64,000 nt of DNA from Nocardioides perillae (GTDB lineage: Bacteria > Actinomycetota > Actinomycetes > Propionibacteriales > Nocardioidaceae), in contig NZ_JACCAC010000001.1 of NCBI RefSeq assembly GCF_013409425.1, positions 1,054,001-1,118,000 of the forward strand, in the 5' to 3' direction. The stretch's first letter is position 1. Each line of letters starts with the position of its first letter. Under the pieces are notes generated by a model. The model saw nothing but the letters and a program-made list of their open reading frames with translations, was not told the origin of the DNA and ran no database searches. The translations under genes were made by a program, and so were the position numbers. This document shows positions 1-9,620 of this stretch, piece by piece.

Positions 1-1
1 G

Positions 2-298
2 CACTCGCGCTCGGGCATCGTCTCCGCGGTCATGCTCGGCCTGGGCCGCGCGCTCGGCGAGACCCTCGCGGTCGCGATGGTGCTCTCCGCCACCGGCATC
101 ATCACGATCAACCTGATCTCGACCTCGAACCCGTCGACGATCGCCGCCAACATCGCGCTGGACTTCGGCAACGCCTCGGGCACCAAGATCAACACGCTGA
201 TCTTCAGCGGCCTGGTGCTCTTCGTCGTCTCCTTCGCCGTCAACTTCCTCGGTCGCTACATCGCCGACCGGGGCCGCAAGAAGCTCGAGAGGGGCTGA
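2..298 (+). CDS. pstC: Phosphate ABC transporter permease PstC, C-terminal part
   Basis: The reading frame is open from the window edge, so the gene starts outside. The visible 98 codons carry the permease EAA-type loop (LGRALGETLAVAMV) followed by a final hydrophobic segment (LIFSGLVLFVVSFAVNFLGR) and a basic tail. This is the usual C-terminus of PstC, an inner-membrane channel subunit of the high-affinity PstSCAB phosphate importer. It ends two bases before the GTG of pstA, which, with pstB following, makes the assignment firm. The pstS gene and any PHO-box promoter would lie to the left of the window. Confidence 0.95.
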   Translation, partial: HSRSGIVSAVMLGLGRALGETLAVAMVLSATGIITINLISTSNPSTIAANIALDFGNASGTKINTLIFSGLVLFVVSFAVNFLGRYIADRGRKKLERG

Positions 299-300
299 CC

Positions 301-1386
301 GTGACCGAGCTCGACACCCGTCCCGTGGCCCCGGCACCCGAGGAGCCGCTGTCGCTGCCGCTGACCACGCCCACCCTGCCGCGCTGGGCGCCCGCCCTCG
401 CGGCCGTGGTGAGCGTCGCGCTGGCGGCGCTGGTCGGCATGATCGGCGGCCTCGGCCTGGTGCCCACCGTGCTGCTCGCCTGGGTGCTCGTCGTCCTCGC
501 GCTGCCCGCGTGGTCGCAGGCGGTCGAGGGGCGCCGCAAGTCCGTCGACCGGCTCGCGACCACGCTCGTGTGGTCGACCTTCGCCGTGGCGCTGATCCCG
601 CTGGTGAGCCTGGTCTACGAGGTCGTGAGCAACGGCGTCGGCGTGCTGTCGGCGCAGTTCTTCACCTTCGACATGCGCGGCGTGCTCGGCGAGGGCGGCG
701 GCATCTACCACGCCCTCATGGGCACGCTGATCATCACCGCCCTGGCCACGGTCATCTCCGTGCCGATCGGCGTGCTCGCCGCGATCTACCTCGTGGAGTA
801 CGGCAAGGGCAACCGCCTGGCGCGCACCATCACCTTCCTGGTCGACGTCATGACCGGCATCCCCTCCATCGTGGCCGGCCTGTTCGCCTACGCGCTCTTC
901 GCGCTGATCTTCGGCCCGTCGGTGCGCTTCGGCATCGGCGGCGCGGTCGCGCTCTCGGTGCTGATGATCCCGACGGTGGTGCGGGCGACCGAGGAGATGC
1001 TCAAGCTGGTCCCCGACGAGCTGCGGGAGGCGTCGTACGCCCTGGGTGTGCCGAAGTGGCGCACCATCGTCAAGGTCGTGCTGCCGACCGCGGTGGCCGG
1101 CATCGCCACCGGCGTCACCCTCGCCATCGCGCGCGTGGCCGGCGAGACCGCCCCGCTGCTCATCATCGTCGGCACGACCACGACGGTGAACTTCAACCCC
1201 TTCGACGGCCGGATGGCGACGCTGCCGGTCTTCATCTACTCCTCCGTGACCACGGGTGGGCGCTACGACGCCGAGCAGCTGGAGCGCGCCTGGGGCGCCG
1301 CCCTCGTGCTCGTCGCGATCGTCATGCTGCTCAACCTGCTGGCGCGGGCGATCGGCACGTACTTCGCCCCCAAGAGCGGGCGCTGA
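301..1386 (+). CDS. pstA: Phosphate ABC transporter permease PstA
   Basis: 361 codons from a GTG preceded by a GAGAGGGG ribosome-binding sequence. PstA pairs with PstC to form the membrane channel for phosphate. The C-terminal two thirds hold the typical six-helix permease with the cytoplasmic EAA loop (LREASYALGVPKWRT, then VAGETAPLLII). The protein is longer than classic PstA (about 280-300 residues) because of an N-terminal extension with two extra hydrophobic segments around residues 30-70, a layout common in actinobacterial PstA. It lies between pstC and pstB in one operon. Confidence 0.95.
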   Translation: MTELDTRPVAPAPEEPLSLPLTTPTLPRWAPALAAVVSVALAALVGMIGGLGLVPTVLLAWVLVVLALPAWSQAVEGRRKSVDRLATTLVWSTFAVALIPLVSLVYEVVSNGVGVLSAQFFTFDMRGVLGEGGGIYHALMGTLIITALATVISVPIGVLAAIYLVEYGKGNRLARTITFLVDVMTGIPSIVAGLFAYALFALIFGPSVRFGIGGAVALSVLMIPTVVRATEEMLKLVPDELREASYALGVPKWRTIVKVVLPTAVAGIATGVTLAIARVAGETAPLLIIVGTTTTVNFNPFDGRMATLPVFIYSSVTTGGRYDAEQLERAWGAALVLVAIVMLLNLLARAIGTYFAPKSGR

Positions 1387-1402
1387 GAGGTAGGACTGAC
1401 CC

Positions 1403-2182
<780 letters not shown>

Positions 2183-2256
2183 GCCTGCCCCGCTGCGTCT
2201 GGTAGTCCGACTGCGGGGTGGGTGCGCTCGGCGTACGCCCGGGGTCGCCGTCGGCT

Positions 2257-2300
2257 GCGTCATGCGGATCCGACGCAGTTGCGCGCCATCCGCATGACGC
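2257..2300. repeat. Palindromic element, copy 1
   Basis: Left arm GCGTCATGCGGA (2257-2268) and right arm TCCGCATGACGC (2289-2300) are a perfect 12-bp inverted repeat around a 20-base loop containing CGACGCAGTTGCG. The same arms and loop motif recur at 2331, 3670 and 3767. Confidence 0.85.
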
Positions 2301-2330
2301 TCGGTGGGGTGCGCGCGGTCGCCGCCGGTT

Positions 2331-2374
2331 GCGTCATGCGGTTCCGACGCAGTTGCACCGGGACCGCATGACGC
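2331..2374. repeat. Palindromic element, copy 2
   Basis: Left arm GCGTCATGCGGTTCC (2331-2345) pairs with GGGACCGCATGACGC (2360-2374) with one G-T mismatch. The loop again carries GACGCAGTTGC. It lies 30 bases after copy 1, in the same orientation. Confidence 0.85.
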
Positions 2375-2534
2375 TGCGGGGAGGAGCCGGGGGGGCGTAC
2401 GGCGCGGCGTGAGGCCGCGCCACCGCGGTGGCCGTGCGCCGCTCGACGTGCACAACGCCACCTAGACGCTCGGTCCTGCACAGGGGGCGCGGTTCGCCCA
2501 CCGCTGCCCGGTCGCGACGGGCGACCGTCGACGC

Positions 2535-3623
2535 ATGCGACCCGATCGGCACCACCACGGACACCTGCTCGCTCCCGCGCCGACGGCGGCGCCGACCCCC
2601 GACGCCGCCCCGAGCCCGGGGCCCCGACCGGTTGCGACCGGGCGCCCGGCCAGCCGGCGGCGCGAGGCCGATCGCGCAGCCGGTCGGGCGGCCCGGCGGA
2701 GACGGCTCGCCGAGCTCGCGTCGCGGCAAGGGGGCGCCCTGTCGCGACGCCAGGTGTACGCCGCGGGGTCGACGCGGTCGCAGGTCAGCGCCGAGCTGCG
2801 CGCCGGGCGCTGGCAGCGCACCGGACCTCAGACCGTGGTGACCTTCAGCGGCCCGCTGCCCCGCGACACGCAGCAGTGGGTGGCAGTCCTCGAAGGTGGT
2901 CTGCGCGCCGCGCTCGACGGTGAGGCCGGCCTCGAGGCTGCGGGCCTCGAGGGGTGGCGGCCGAGCGTGCGCATCCGCGTGTCGGTCCCGCGCGGCGCGC
3001 GGGTGCGGCGCACTCGCCTGGCCGACGTGCGGCAGACCCGCCGCTGGGACGCTGCCGACGTCGCTCCGACCGGTGTGCCGCACACCCGCCCCGAGGTGGC
3101 CGCCGTCCGGGCACTGTTGTGGGCGCGCAGCGACACGCAGGGGGCGCTGCTGCTGACGATGGCCGTGCAGCAGGGGCTGACGAGCGCCGAGCGGGTGGCC
3201 GAGCAGGCGCTCCGGGTGAGGCGGGACCCGCGACGTGCCCTGCTCCACGCGACGGTCCTGGACCTCCTGCACGGGGCACGCACCTTGAGCGAGGGAGAGT
3301 TCGTGCGCGCCTGTCGTGAGCGTGGGCTGCCGGAGCCGGTGGTGAACGCGCGGCGTGGGCCGGACGGGCGGCACGTCGTCGACGCGGTGTGGGAGGAGTG
3401 GGGCGTGGTCGTCGAGATCGACGGGGTGCAGCACTCCTGGGCGACGCACGTCGTGGCCGACGCGCTGCGGCAGAACGCCCTGACGCTCACCGACCACGTG
3501 GTGCTGCGACTGCCCCTGCTCGGCTACCGCGCGGCGCCCGGCGAGTTCTTCGCGCAGATCGAGTGCGCTCTACGCGCCTCCGGCTGTCCGCTCCCGCACC
3601 GCCCGGCGACCGCCGCGGGGTGA
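2535..3623 (+). CDS. AbiEi/DUF559-like protein: winged-helix N-terminus, Vsr-type endonuclease-like C-terminus
   Basis: 362 codons. After a Pro/Arg-rich, probably disordered N-terminus, residues about 59-105 look like the small winged-helix domain of actinobacterial AbiEi-type proteins (LASRQGGALSRRQVYAAG ... LRAGRWQR). Residues about 265-345 resemble the DUF559/Vsr restriction-endonuclease fold: VVDAVWEEWGVVVEIDG supplies the acidic residues D283, E294 and D296, followed by H300 and LRLPLLGYR. The family is abundant and often multi-copy in Nocardioidaceae, with no agreed function. No toxin partner gene is adjacent. The ATG at 2535 lacks a clear ribosome-binding site, so the true start may be downstream. 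The gene sits alone between two pairs of palindromic repeats, splitting the phosphate genes. Confidence 0.75.
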   Translation: MRPDRHHHGHLLAPAPTAAPTPDAAPSPGPRPVATGRPASRRREADRAAGRAARRRRLAELASRQGGALSRRQVYAAGSTRSQVSAELRAGRWQRTGPQTVVTFSGPLPRDTQQWVAVLEGGLRAALDGEAGLEAAGLEGWRPSVRIRVSVPRGARVRRTRLADVRQTRRWDAADVAPTGVPHTRPEVAAVRALLWARSDTQGALLLTMAVQQGLTSAERVAEQALRVRRDPRRALLHATVLDLLHGARTLSEGEFVRACRERGLPEPVVNARRGPDGRHVVDAVWEEWGVVVEIDGVQHSWATHVVADALRQNALTLTDHVVLRLPLLGYRAAPGEFFAQIECALRASGCPLPHRPATAAG

Positions 3624-3669
3624 GAGGACACGGCGCGCCCCGGCGTACGCGCGTGGTCGCGGCCGCGTT

Positions 3670-3713
3670 GCGTCATGCGGTGGCGGCGCAGTTGCGTGCG
3701 GATCGCATGACGC
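3670..3713. repeat. Palindromic element, copy 3
   Basis: Arms GCGTCATGCG (3670-3679) and CGCATGACGC (3704-3713), with the internal motif GGCGCAGTTGCG. It lies just downstream of the DUF559-like gene. Confidence 0.8.
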
Positions 3714-3766
3714 CGGCGTGGGGGGGCCGGCGCGCCCCGGCGTACGCGCGTGGTCGCGGCCGCGTT

Positions 3767-3810
3767 GCGTCATGCGGTGGCGGCGCAGTTGCGTGCGGAC
3801 CGCATGACGC
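3767..3810. repeat. Palindromic element, copy 4
   Basis: Arms GCGTCATGCGGT (3767-3778) and ACCGCATGACGC (3799-3810), a perfect 12-bp inverted repeat with the GGCGCAGTTGCG motif inside. It is the second copy on the right side of the DUF559-like gene, 41 bases before the stop of the convergent PiT gene, where it could also act as a terminator. Confidence 0.8.
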
Positions 3811-3851
3811 TCGTGCCGGGGCCACCGACCAGCAGCAGCCCCGGTCGAGCG

Positions 3852-4889
3852 TCAGATCAGGACCTCGAGGAAGAAGTGGCTGATCCAGTACGCCACCGCA
3901 GCCGCGAGGGCGGCCATGGGGAAGGTCAGCACCCACGCGGTGAGGATGGACCGCGCGACACCCCAGCGCACGGCGGAGAGCCGCTTCGTCGCACCGACGC
4001 CCATGACGGCGGAGGTGATGGTGTGGGTCGTCGAGATCGGGGCCTCGTAGACGAAGGCGGTCGTGTAGAGCACCGACGCCGCGACCGACTCGGCGGCGAA
4101 GCCGCGCGGGGGGTCGAGGTCGATGATGCGGCGGCCGAGGGTGCGCATGATGCGCCAGCCGCCGGCGTAGGTGCCGAGCGAGATCGCGGCGGCGGCGGAG
4201 AAGATGACCCAGAAGGGGAGGTCGTCGCCTTCGGCGACGTAACCGCCGGCGAGCAGGGCGAGGAAGATGACGCCCATGGTCTTCTGCGCGTCCTGCAGGC
4301 CGTGGCCGAGCGCCATGGCGGCCGCCGAGACGGTCTGGGCGACCTTGAAGCCGCGGTTGGCCCGGCCGGGGTTGGCCCGGCGGAAGAGCCACATGATCGC
4401 GACCATCACCGCGAAACCGGCGGCGAAGGCGAAGAGCGGCGAGAGCACCATCGGGATGACGACCTTGCCGACCACGGTGTCCCAGTTGACCGAGACGCCG
4501 CCCGCGATCGCCGCGCCGCCCAGGCCGCCGATGAGGGCGTGGGAGGACGACGAGGGCAGGCCGTAGTACCAGGTGAGCAGGTTCCACGCGATGGCGCCGA
4601 GCAGGCCCGACATCACGATGACGAGCGCGTGGATCGTCACCGACGTCGCCGCGTCGGGCGAGAGCTGCTCGGGGCTGAACTGGATGACGTCGGCGACGGT
4701 CTTGGCGACCTTCTGGCCGAGGAACGCGCCGACGAAGTTCATGACCGCGGCGAGCGCGAGCGCGACCCGCGGGGTCAGGGCACGCGTCGAGACCGAGGTC
4801 GCGATCGCGTTGGCTGCGTCGTGGAAGCCGTTGGTGTAGTCGAAGACGAGGGCGACGACGACCACCGCCACGACGATGGCGATCTCCAC
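3852..4889 (-). CDS. pit: PiT-family inorganic phosphate transporter
   Basis: 345 residues, nearly all hydrophobic helices. PiT proteins are low-affinity, ion-coupled phosphate carriers in the membrane. The two inverted PHO4-type repeats are visible: FDYTNGFHDAANAIATSV near the N-terminus and MALGHGLQDAQKTMGVI in the middle, each with the conserved Asp-Ala/Asp-Ala-Gln core. The gene follows the DUF47 gene by three bases, so the two form an operon. This pairing is the usual arrangement of PiT with its PhoU-like accessory protein. It complements the high-affinity Pst system encoded on the opposite strand. Confidence 0.93.
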   Translation of the reverse strand: MEIAIVVAVVVVALVFDYTNGFHDAANAIATSVSTRALTPRVALALAAVMNFVGAFLGQKVAKTVADVIQFSPEQLSPDAATSVTIHALVIVMSGLLGAIAWNLLTWYYGLPSSSSHALIGGLGGAAIAGGVSVNWDTVVGKVVIPMVLSPLFAFAAGFAVMVAIMWLFRRANPGRANRGFKVAQTVSAAAMALGHGLQDAQKTMGVIFLALLAGGYVAEGDDLPFWVIFSAAAAISLGTYAGGWRIMRTLGRRIIDLDPPRGFAAESVAASVLYTTAFVYEAPISTTHTITSAVMGVGATKRLSAVRWGVARSILTAWVLTFPMAALAAAVAYWISHFFLEVLI

Positions 4890-4892
4890 CGG

Positions 4893-5513
4893 TCAGGACT
4901 CCTTGACGGCGATCTGCTCGACCCGGTTCGCCACCGTCTCGAAGGTGTCGATCGCGCGCTCCAGCGCGTCGGCGATGTCCTTGAGCTTGATCACCTCGAG
5001 CGGCTCGGTCTGGCCGTCGAAGAGGCCTGCGAGGATCTTGCGGTGGGTGCGGTCGCCGGCGTTCTCGAGGCGGTTGAGCTCGATCCAGAAGTCGCCCATG
5101 TCCTGCAGCGACGACTGCAGCTTGGGCATCGCGTCGGCGGTGATCTCCGCGCAGCGCTGCAGCACCTCGACCTGCTCCGACATCTCGGCGGGCAGCGTGC
5201 GCACGTCGTAGAGCAGGATCAGGTCGACGGCCTCGTCCATCTCGTCCATCACGTCGTCGAGGCCCGAGGCCAGCGCGTAGATGTCCTCGCGGTCGAAGGG
5301 CGTCACGAAGGTGCTGTTGACGCGCTTGACGATGGCGTGGGTGGTCTCGTCGGCGGCGTGCTCGGCGTCGCGCATCGCGCTGGCGACGGCGTCGCGGTCG
5401 GCCCCCTCCGCCAGCATGTCGGCCAGCAGGTCGGCGCCGCGCACGAGGTGGCGGGCCTGCTCGGCGAAGAGGTCGTAGAACGACGCGTCGACCGGGCGGA
5501 ACTTGAAACGCAC
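4893..5513 (-). CDS. DUF47 (PhoU-like) phosphate transport accessory protein
   Basis: 206 residues, mainly helical, with the DUF47 pattern of acidic and His residues (LVRGADLLADML, DAEHAADETTHAIVKRVN, DREDIYALASGLDDVMDEMDEA). These proteins resemble PhoU, bind metals, and are encoded next to PiT transporters, which they are thought to regulate. It is the first gene of the two-gene operon with the PiT transporter. No separate PhoU is seen in the window. Confidence 0.9.
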   Translation of the reverse strand: MRFKFRPVDASFYDLFAEQARHLVRGADLLADMLAEGADRDAVASAMRDAEHAADETTHAIVKRVNSTFVTPFDREDIYALASGLDDVMDEMDEAVDLILLYDVRTLPAEMSEQVEVLQRCAEITADAMPKLQSSLQDMGDFWIELNRLENAGDRTHRKILAGLFDGQTEPLEVIKLKDIADALERAIDTFETVANRVEQIAVKES

Positions 5514-5675
5514 GGAGAACTCCTGGTGAGCGGGGGCTGAACCGCGCTCACTCTAGGGGCAGCCTGGCCCGCGGCCACAAGTCCGCGCGACGGTCCCGAC
5601 CACCCGGTACGCCGAACGGTCGCGGCCCCTGCGTGTCGTGCGGCGTGTCGTCGCGAAACGCCTCGACGCGGTGCC

Positions 5676-7898
5676 TCAGGGGGTGACCGCGCCGCCGGCC
5701 GCCTCGCGGCGCTCGTGGCGGCGGCGACGCTGCCGGGCGATCAGCTCCTCGTGCAGGTGGACGGGGCCGGGGTGGCGGGTCCAGGTGCCGTCGGGCCCGA
5801 GCGCCCAGGCGTCGGTGTCGGCGTCGAAGGCGAGGTCGAGCAGCGCGCCGACCTCGGCGACGGAGTCGGGGTGCGGCAGCCGCACGAGCACCTCGACGCG
5901 ACGGTCGAGGTTGCGGTGCATGAGGTCGGCCGAGCCGATCCACGCCTGCGGCTCGCCGCCGGACTCGAACCAGAAGACCCGGCTGTGCTCGAGGAAGCGC
6001 CCGAGCACCGAGCGCACCTCGATGGTCTCCGAGAGCCCCGGCACGCCGGGGCGCAGCGAGCAGATGCCGCGCACCAGCAGCTGCACCGGCACCCCGGCGC
6101 GCGAGGCGAGGTAGAGCGCGTCGATGACCGCCTCGTCGACCACCGAGTTGGCCTTGAGGCGGATCCGGGCCGGCCGCCCGGCCTCGTGGTGGGCGATCTC
6201 GGCGTGGATGGCCTCGACCAGGCCGTCGCGCACGCTGTCGGGGGCGACCAGCAGCTCGGCGTACGACGCGTTGCGGCTGTAGCCGGACAGGTTGTTGAAC
6301 AGGTGGGCGACGTCCTCGCCGATGGCGTCGTCGGCGGTGATGAGGCCGAGGTCCTCGTAGGTCCGGGCGGTCTTGGGGTTGTAGTTGCCGGTGCCGATGT
6401 GGGTGTAGCGGCGGATGCCGTCGGGCTCGTCGCGCACGACCATCGAGAGCTTGCAGTGGGTCTTGAGCCCGACCAGGCCGTAGACGACGTGGCAGCCAGC
6501 GTGCTCGAGCTTGCGCGCCCAGCGGATGTTGGCCTGCTCGTCGAAGCGCGCCTTGATCTCGACGATCACGAGCACCTGCTTGCCGGCCTCGGCGGCGTCG
6601 ACGAGGGCGTCGATGATGGGGGAGTCGCCGGAGGTGCGGTAGAGCGTCTGCTTGATCGCCAGCACGTGCGGGTCGGCGGCCGCCTGCTCGAGGAAGCGCT
6701 GCACCGAGGTGGCGAAGGAGTCGTAGGGGTGGTGCAGCAGCACGTCGTGGCGCCGCGCCGCCTTGAAGACGTCGACGGGCGAGGCCGACTCGACCTCCGC
6801 GAGGTGGCGGTGGGTCGAGGGCACGAAGGCGGGGAAACCGAGGTCGTCGCGCGGCAGGTCGGCGATGTCGTGCAGGCCGCGCAGGTCGAGCGGGCCCGGC
6901 AGCCGGAAGACCTCCGAGCGGGTGACGCCGAGCTCGGAGACCAGCAGGTCGAGCACGGTGTCGTCCATCGACTCCTCGACCTCGAGGCGCACCGGCGGGC
7001 CGAACTTGCGGCGCAGCAGCTCCTTCTCGAGGGCGGCGAGGAGGTTCTCGGCGTCGTCCTCCTCGACCTCGAGGTCCTCGTTGCGGGTGACGCGGAAGGT
7101 GTGGGCGCGCAGCACCTCCATGCCGGGGAAGAGCCGCTTGAGGTGCTCGCGGATGACGTCCTCGAGCGGCACGAAGCGCTGCCCGCCGACCGGCACGAAG
7201 CGGCTGAAGATCGGCGGCACCTTGACGCGCGCGAAGTGCTCCTTGCCGGTCTTGGGGTTGCGCACCACGACGGCGAGGTTCAGCGAGAGCCCGGAGATGT
7301 AGGGGAAGGGGTGCGCCGGGTCGACCGCGAGCGGGGTGAGCACGGGGAAGACGCGGTCCTTGAAGAGCCGCTTGCAGGTCTTCTGCTCGTCGCGCTCGAG
7401 GTCGTCGTAGCGCACCAGCTCGATGCCCTCCGCGCGCAGGGCCGGCTGCACCTCGGCGGCGAAGAGCTGCGCCTGGCGCTCCATCAGCTGGCCGGCGGTG
7501 CGCCAGATCTGCTCGAGCACCTCGCGGGGCAGCAGGCCGGAGGCGGCGCGCACGGCCACCCCCGCCGCGATGCGCCGCTTGAGGCCGGCGACGCGCACCA
7601 TGAAGAACTCGTCGAGGTTGCTGGTGAAGATCGCCAGGAAGCGCACCCGCTCGAGCAGCGGGAGCGTCTCGTCCTCGGCGAGCTCGAGCACGCGCTGGTT
7701 GAAGTGCAGCCACGACAGCTCGCGGTCGAGGAAGCGGTCCTCGAACTCCTCCACCCCGGCCACCTCGGCGGGGTCGGGGGCGTAGGGCGGCTCCACGTCG
7801 AAGCTGTCGGACTGCTCCGCGCGGGCGGCGCCGTCGAGCGGCCCCTCGTCGAGCGAGCCCGTCACCGCGTGCACGATCGAGGTGTCCTGGACGCTCAT
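5676..7898 (-). CDS. ppk1: Polyphosphate kinase 1
   Basis: 740 residues, the normal PPK1 length. The enzyme reversibly polymerises the gamma-phosphate of ATP into polyphosphate. The N-domain starts [19 protein letters not shown] and the head contains [19 protein letters not shown]. The autophosphorylated histidine is H481 in [13 protein letters not shown], and the second conserved histidine is in [17 protein letters not shown]. The ATG at 7898 is preceded by GGGAGGA at a good distance. Its position beside Pit-DUF47 and the pst genes forms a phosphate uptake and storage cluster. A 1018-codon open frame overlapping this gene on the same strand is an artefact of the GC-rich code. Confidence 0.96.
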   Translation of the reverse strand: MSVQDTSIVHAVTGSLDEGPLDGAARAEQSDSFDVEPPYAPDPAEVAGVEEFEDRFLDRELSWLHFNQRVLELAEDETLPLLERVRFLAIFTSNLDEFFMVRVAGLKRRIAAGVAVRAASGLLPREVLEQIWRTAGQLMERQAQLFAAEVQPALRAEGIELVRYDDLERDEQKTCKRLFKDRVFPVLTPLAVDPAHPFPYISGLSLNLAVVVRNPKTGKEHFARVKVPPIFSRFVPVGGQRFVPLEDVIREHLKRLFPGMEVLRAHTFRVTRNEDLEVEEDDAENLLAALEKELLRRKFGPPVRLEVEESMDDTVLDLLVSELGVTRSEVFRLPGPLDLRGLHDIADLPRDDLGFPAFVPSTHRHLAEVESASPVDVFKAARRHDVLLHHPYDSFATSVQRFLEQAAADPHVLAIKQTLYRTSGDSPIIDALVDAAEAGKQVLVIVEIKARFDEQANIRWARKLEHAGCHVVYGLVGLKTHCKLSMVVRDEPDGIRRYTHIGTGNYNPKTARTYEDLGLITADDAIGEDVAHLFNNLSGYSRNASYAELLVAPDSVRDGLVEAIHAEIAHHEAGRPARIRLKANSVVDEAVIDALYLASRAGVPVQLLVRGICSLRPGVPGLSETIEVRSVLGRFLEHSRVFWFESGGEPQAWIGSADLMHRNLDRRVEVLVRLPHPDSVAEVGALLDLAFDADTDAWALGPDGTWTRHPGPVHLHEELIARQRRRRHERREAAGGAVTP

Positions 7899-7947
7899 GG
7901 CCCGATCCTCCCACCGGTCGGTGAACGCGGGGTGTCCTCGCGACGCA

Positions 7948-8003
7948 CGACGGCCGCACCACCCGCCGACCCGGGGTGGGTACGACGTGGGGTGCGGCCG
8001 TCG
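7948..8003 (-). terminator. Hairpin after the BrkB-like gene
   Basis: CGACGGCCGCACC (7948-7960) and GGTGCGGCCGTCG (7991-8003) form a perfect 13-bp stem, with a 30-base loop that can itself partly fold. It lies between the stop of the minus-strand BrkB-like gene and the start of ppk1, so it fits a terminator; there is no U-tract, as is common in high-GC actinobacteria. Confidence 0.6.
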
Positions 8004-8045
8004 GTCGGCACGCTGCCGCGCGGCACGCGGCGGCGCCGCGGGGGG

Positions 8046-9185
8046 TCAGCGCCGGCGCCGGCCCGCCTTCGCGGGCTCGGCGGTGCTGCCGCGCTGGGCG
8101 GGCACGTCGGTGCGCTCCTCGGCAGTGGCCCGCTCGTCGGCGTCGACGTCGTCGGGGTCGCCCTCGCGGCCGCGGGTCTCGCGCAGCGCGCGGGCCCGGG
8201 CCACCAGCTCGGCCTCCTTCTCCTCCTGCTTCTTGACGTTGCGGTCGTCGCGCAGCGGCAGCTGGATCGACTCCTCGGCCGCCATGCCGGCCTGCAGCTC
8301 GCGGCTGCGCTCGATCTCGGCGTCGAGCTCGGCGCCGAAGAGCAGCGCGAGGTTGGTCAGCCACAGCCACAGCAGGAAGACGACCACGCCGGCCAGCGAG
8401 CCGTAGGTCTTGTCGTAGCTGCCGAAGTTGGAGACGTAGAAGCCGAAGGCGACCGAGGCCAGCGCCCACACCACGATCGCGAAGACCGCGCCGATGGAGA
8501 GCCAGCGGAACTTCGGCTGCTGCACGTTGGGCGTGAACTGGTAGAGCAGTGCCACGATCAGCACGACCACCGCGAGGATGACCGGCCACTTGGCGATGTT
8601 CCACACGGTGAGCGTCTGGTCGCCCAGGCCGATGACGCCGCCGATCGCCTGCGCGACCGGGCCGCTGACGACCAGGCCGACGAGCACGGCGGCGACGAGC
8701 ACCACGAGCACGGCGGTGAGCAGCACCATCTGCGGGCGCAGCTTCCAGACCGGGCGGCCCTCCTCGACCTCGTAGATCCGGTTCATCGCCCGGCCGAAGG
8801 ACATGACGTAGCCGGAGGCGGAGAAGAGCGCGAGCGCGAGACCGGTGACCAGCGCGAAACCGGCGCTGTCGCCCGTGGCGAGCCCGCGGATCGTCGGCTC
8901 GAGCGTGTCGACCGCCGAGCCGGCGCCGACGCGGCGCAGCACGTCGAGCAGGGTGCTGACCGTCTCGGTGGGGTTGCTCACCAGGCCGACCAGCGACAGC
9001 AGCGCGATCGTCGCCGGGAAGAGCGCGAGCACCGCGTAGTAGGTCAGCGCGGCGGCGAGGTCGGTGCAGTGGTCCTTGCCGAACTCTCGCATGCCCCGCC
9101 GCACGACGTACCCCTTGGCAGGGCCGCGGAGCTCGGTCGGGGAGTCGGGCTTCGCGGGGTGGTCGGCGTGGGGTCGGTCAGGCAC
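8046..9185 (-). CDS. YihY/BrkB-family membrane protein
   Basis: 379 residues. The family signature at the N-terminus is clear (REFGKDHCTDLAAALTYYAVLALFPATIALLSLVG), followed by about six membrane segments and the conserved SFGRAMNRIYEVEEGRP loop. The C-terminal 80 residues are a charged, probably cytoplasmic tail rich in Glu, Arg and Ala. YihY/BrkB proteins were once called ribonuclease BN, but that assignment was withdrawn; their role in the envelope is unresolved. Translation starts at a GTG that overlaps the end of the upstream small gene by eight bases, so the two are probably co-translated. Confidence 0.85.
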   Translation of the reverse strand: MPDRPHADHPAKPDSPTELRGPAKGYVVRRGMREFGKDHCTDLAAALTYYAVLALFPATIALLSLVGLVSNPTETVSTLLDVLRRVGAGSAVDTLEPTIRGLATGDSAGFALVTGLALALFSASGYVMSFGRAMNRIYEVEEGRPVWKLRPQMVLLTAVLVVLVAAVLVGLVVSGPVAQAIGGVIGLGDQTLTVWNIAKWPVILAVVVLIVALLYQFTPNVQQPKFRWLSIGAVFAIVVWALASVAFGFYVSNFGSYDKTYGSLAGVVVFLLWLWLTNLALLFGAELDAEIERSRELQAGMAAEESIQLPLRDDRNVKKQEEKEAELVARARALRETRGREGDPDDVDADERATAEERTDVPAQRGSTAEPAKAGRRRR

Positions 9186-9516
9186 CGGTGCCGCCGGTGG
9201 TGCCGGTGCCCGTGGTGCCGGTGGTGCCGGCCGCGCTGGTCGTGCCGGTGCCGGGGGTGCTGGTCGAGGAGGCGCCGTCGGAGCCGCCGTCGGAGCCGCC
9301 CACCTTGTCCTTGACCGCCTGGGTGGCCTCGGCGGCCTTCTCCTTGGCGAGGTCCTGCGCCTGCGCGGCCTTCTCCTGCACGCGCGGGTCCTGGCGGACC
9401 TTCTCGGCGGCCTGGCCGGCCTGGGTCTTGATCGTCTCGTAGCGCTCGCGGCCGGCGCGCGCGCCGAGCACGTAGCCGACGGCAGCGCCGGCGAGCAGGG
9501 TGATCTTGCCCTTCAC
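9178..9516 (-). CDS. Small YtxH-like protein with Thr/Gly-rich tail
   Basis: 112 residues from a GTG at 9516, chosen because AGGAGGA lies just upstream; a longer frame to 9600 lacks such a site. The N-terminus has a glycine-rich hydrophobic stretch typical of YtxH-like proteins (LLAGAAVGYVLGARAGRERYE), then an amphipathic Lys/Glu/Ala helix of repeated KEKAAEA type, then a low-complexity tail of Thr, Gly and Ser. It is probably membrane-associated. The function is unknown. It overlaps the start of the BrkB-like gene downstream. Confidence 0.75.
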   Translation of the reverse strand: MKGKITLLAGAAVGYVLGARAGRERYETIKTQAGQAAEKVRQDPRVQEKAAQAQDLAKEKAAEATQAVKDKVGGSDGGSDGASSTSTPGTGTTSAAGTTGTTGTGTTGGTGA

Positions 9517-9620
9517 GGGGTCCTCCTGGGGAGTCGGGTGTGCACAGCGGGTGTGCGGGTCGTGCGTCCGCTGAGCGGTACCCCGCCAGCGCCGGGGCAA
9601 GCGCCGCTACCTTCCTCCCC

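Larger units (their letters stand above)
2183..2534. other. Intergenic region holding two palindromic elements
   Basis: About 350 bases without a convincing gene between pstB and the DUF559-like gene. It contains two copies of the palindromic repeat described separately. Immediately after pstB a weak CCCCGC/GCGGGG pairing (2188-2193 with 2213-2218) could help termination. The right half (2375-2534) is GC-rich and shows no structure I can interpret; the promoter of the next gene is presumably there but no clear -10 or -35 was seen. Confidence 0.6.
3631..3810. repeat. 83-bp direct repeat (two copies, 97-bp period)
   Basis: 3631-3713 and 3728-3810 are identical apart from one base (T at 3703, C at 3800). 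Each copy starts CGGCGCGCCCCGGCGTACGC and ends with a palindromic element. They are separated by 14 bases. This looks like a recent local duplication of a palindrome together with its left flank. Confidence 0.85.

Noticed and set aside
2257-3810. CRISPR array made of the four palindromes
   Set aside because: Only four copies, irregular spacing, a full gene between them, and no cas genes.
3750-5540. 596-codon plus-strand frame opposite the PiT and DUF47 genes
   Set aside because: Composition (Asp, Arg, Gly, His, Val) is the typical shadow of a minus-strand gene; the minus-strand products match known families in full length.
5715-9314. 1199-codon plus-strand frame opposite ppk1 and the BrkB-like gene
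   Set aside because: Covers several real minus-strand genes and intergenic hairpins; no domain pattern.
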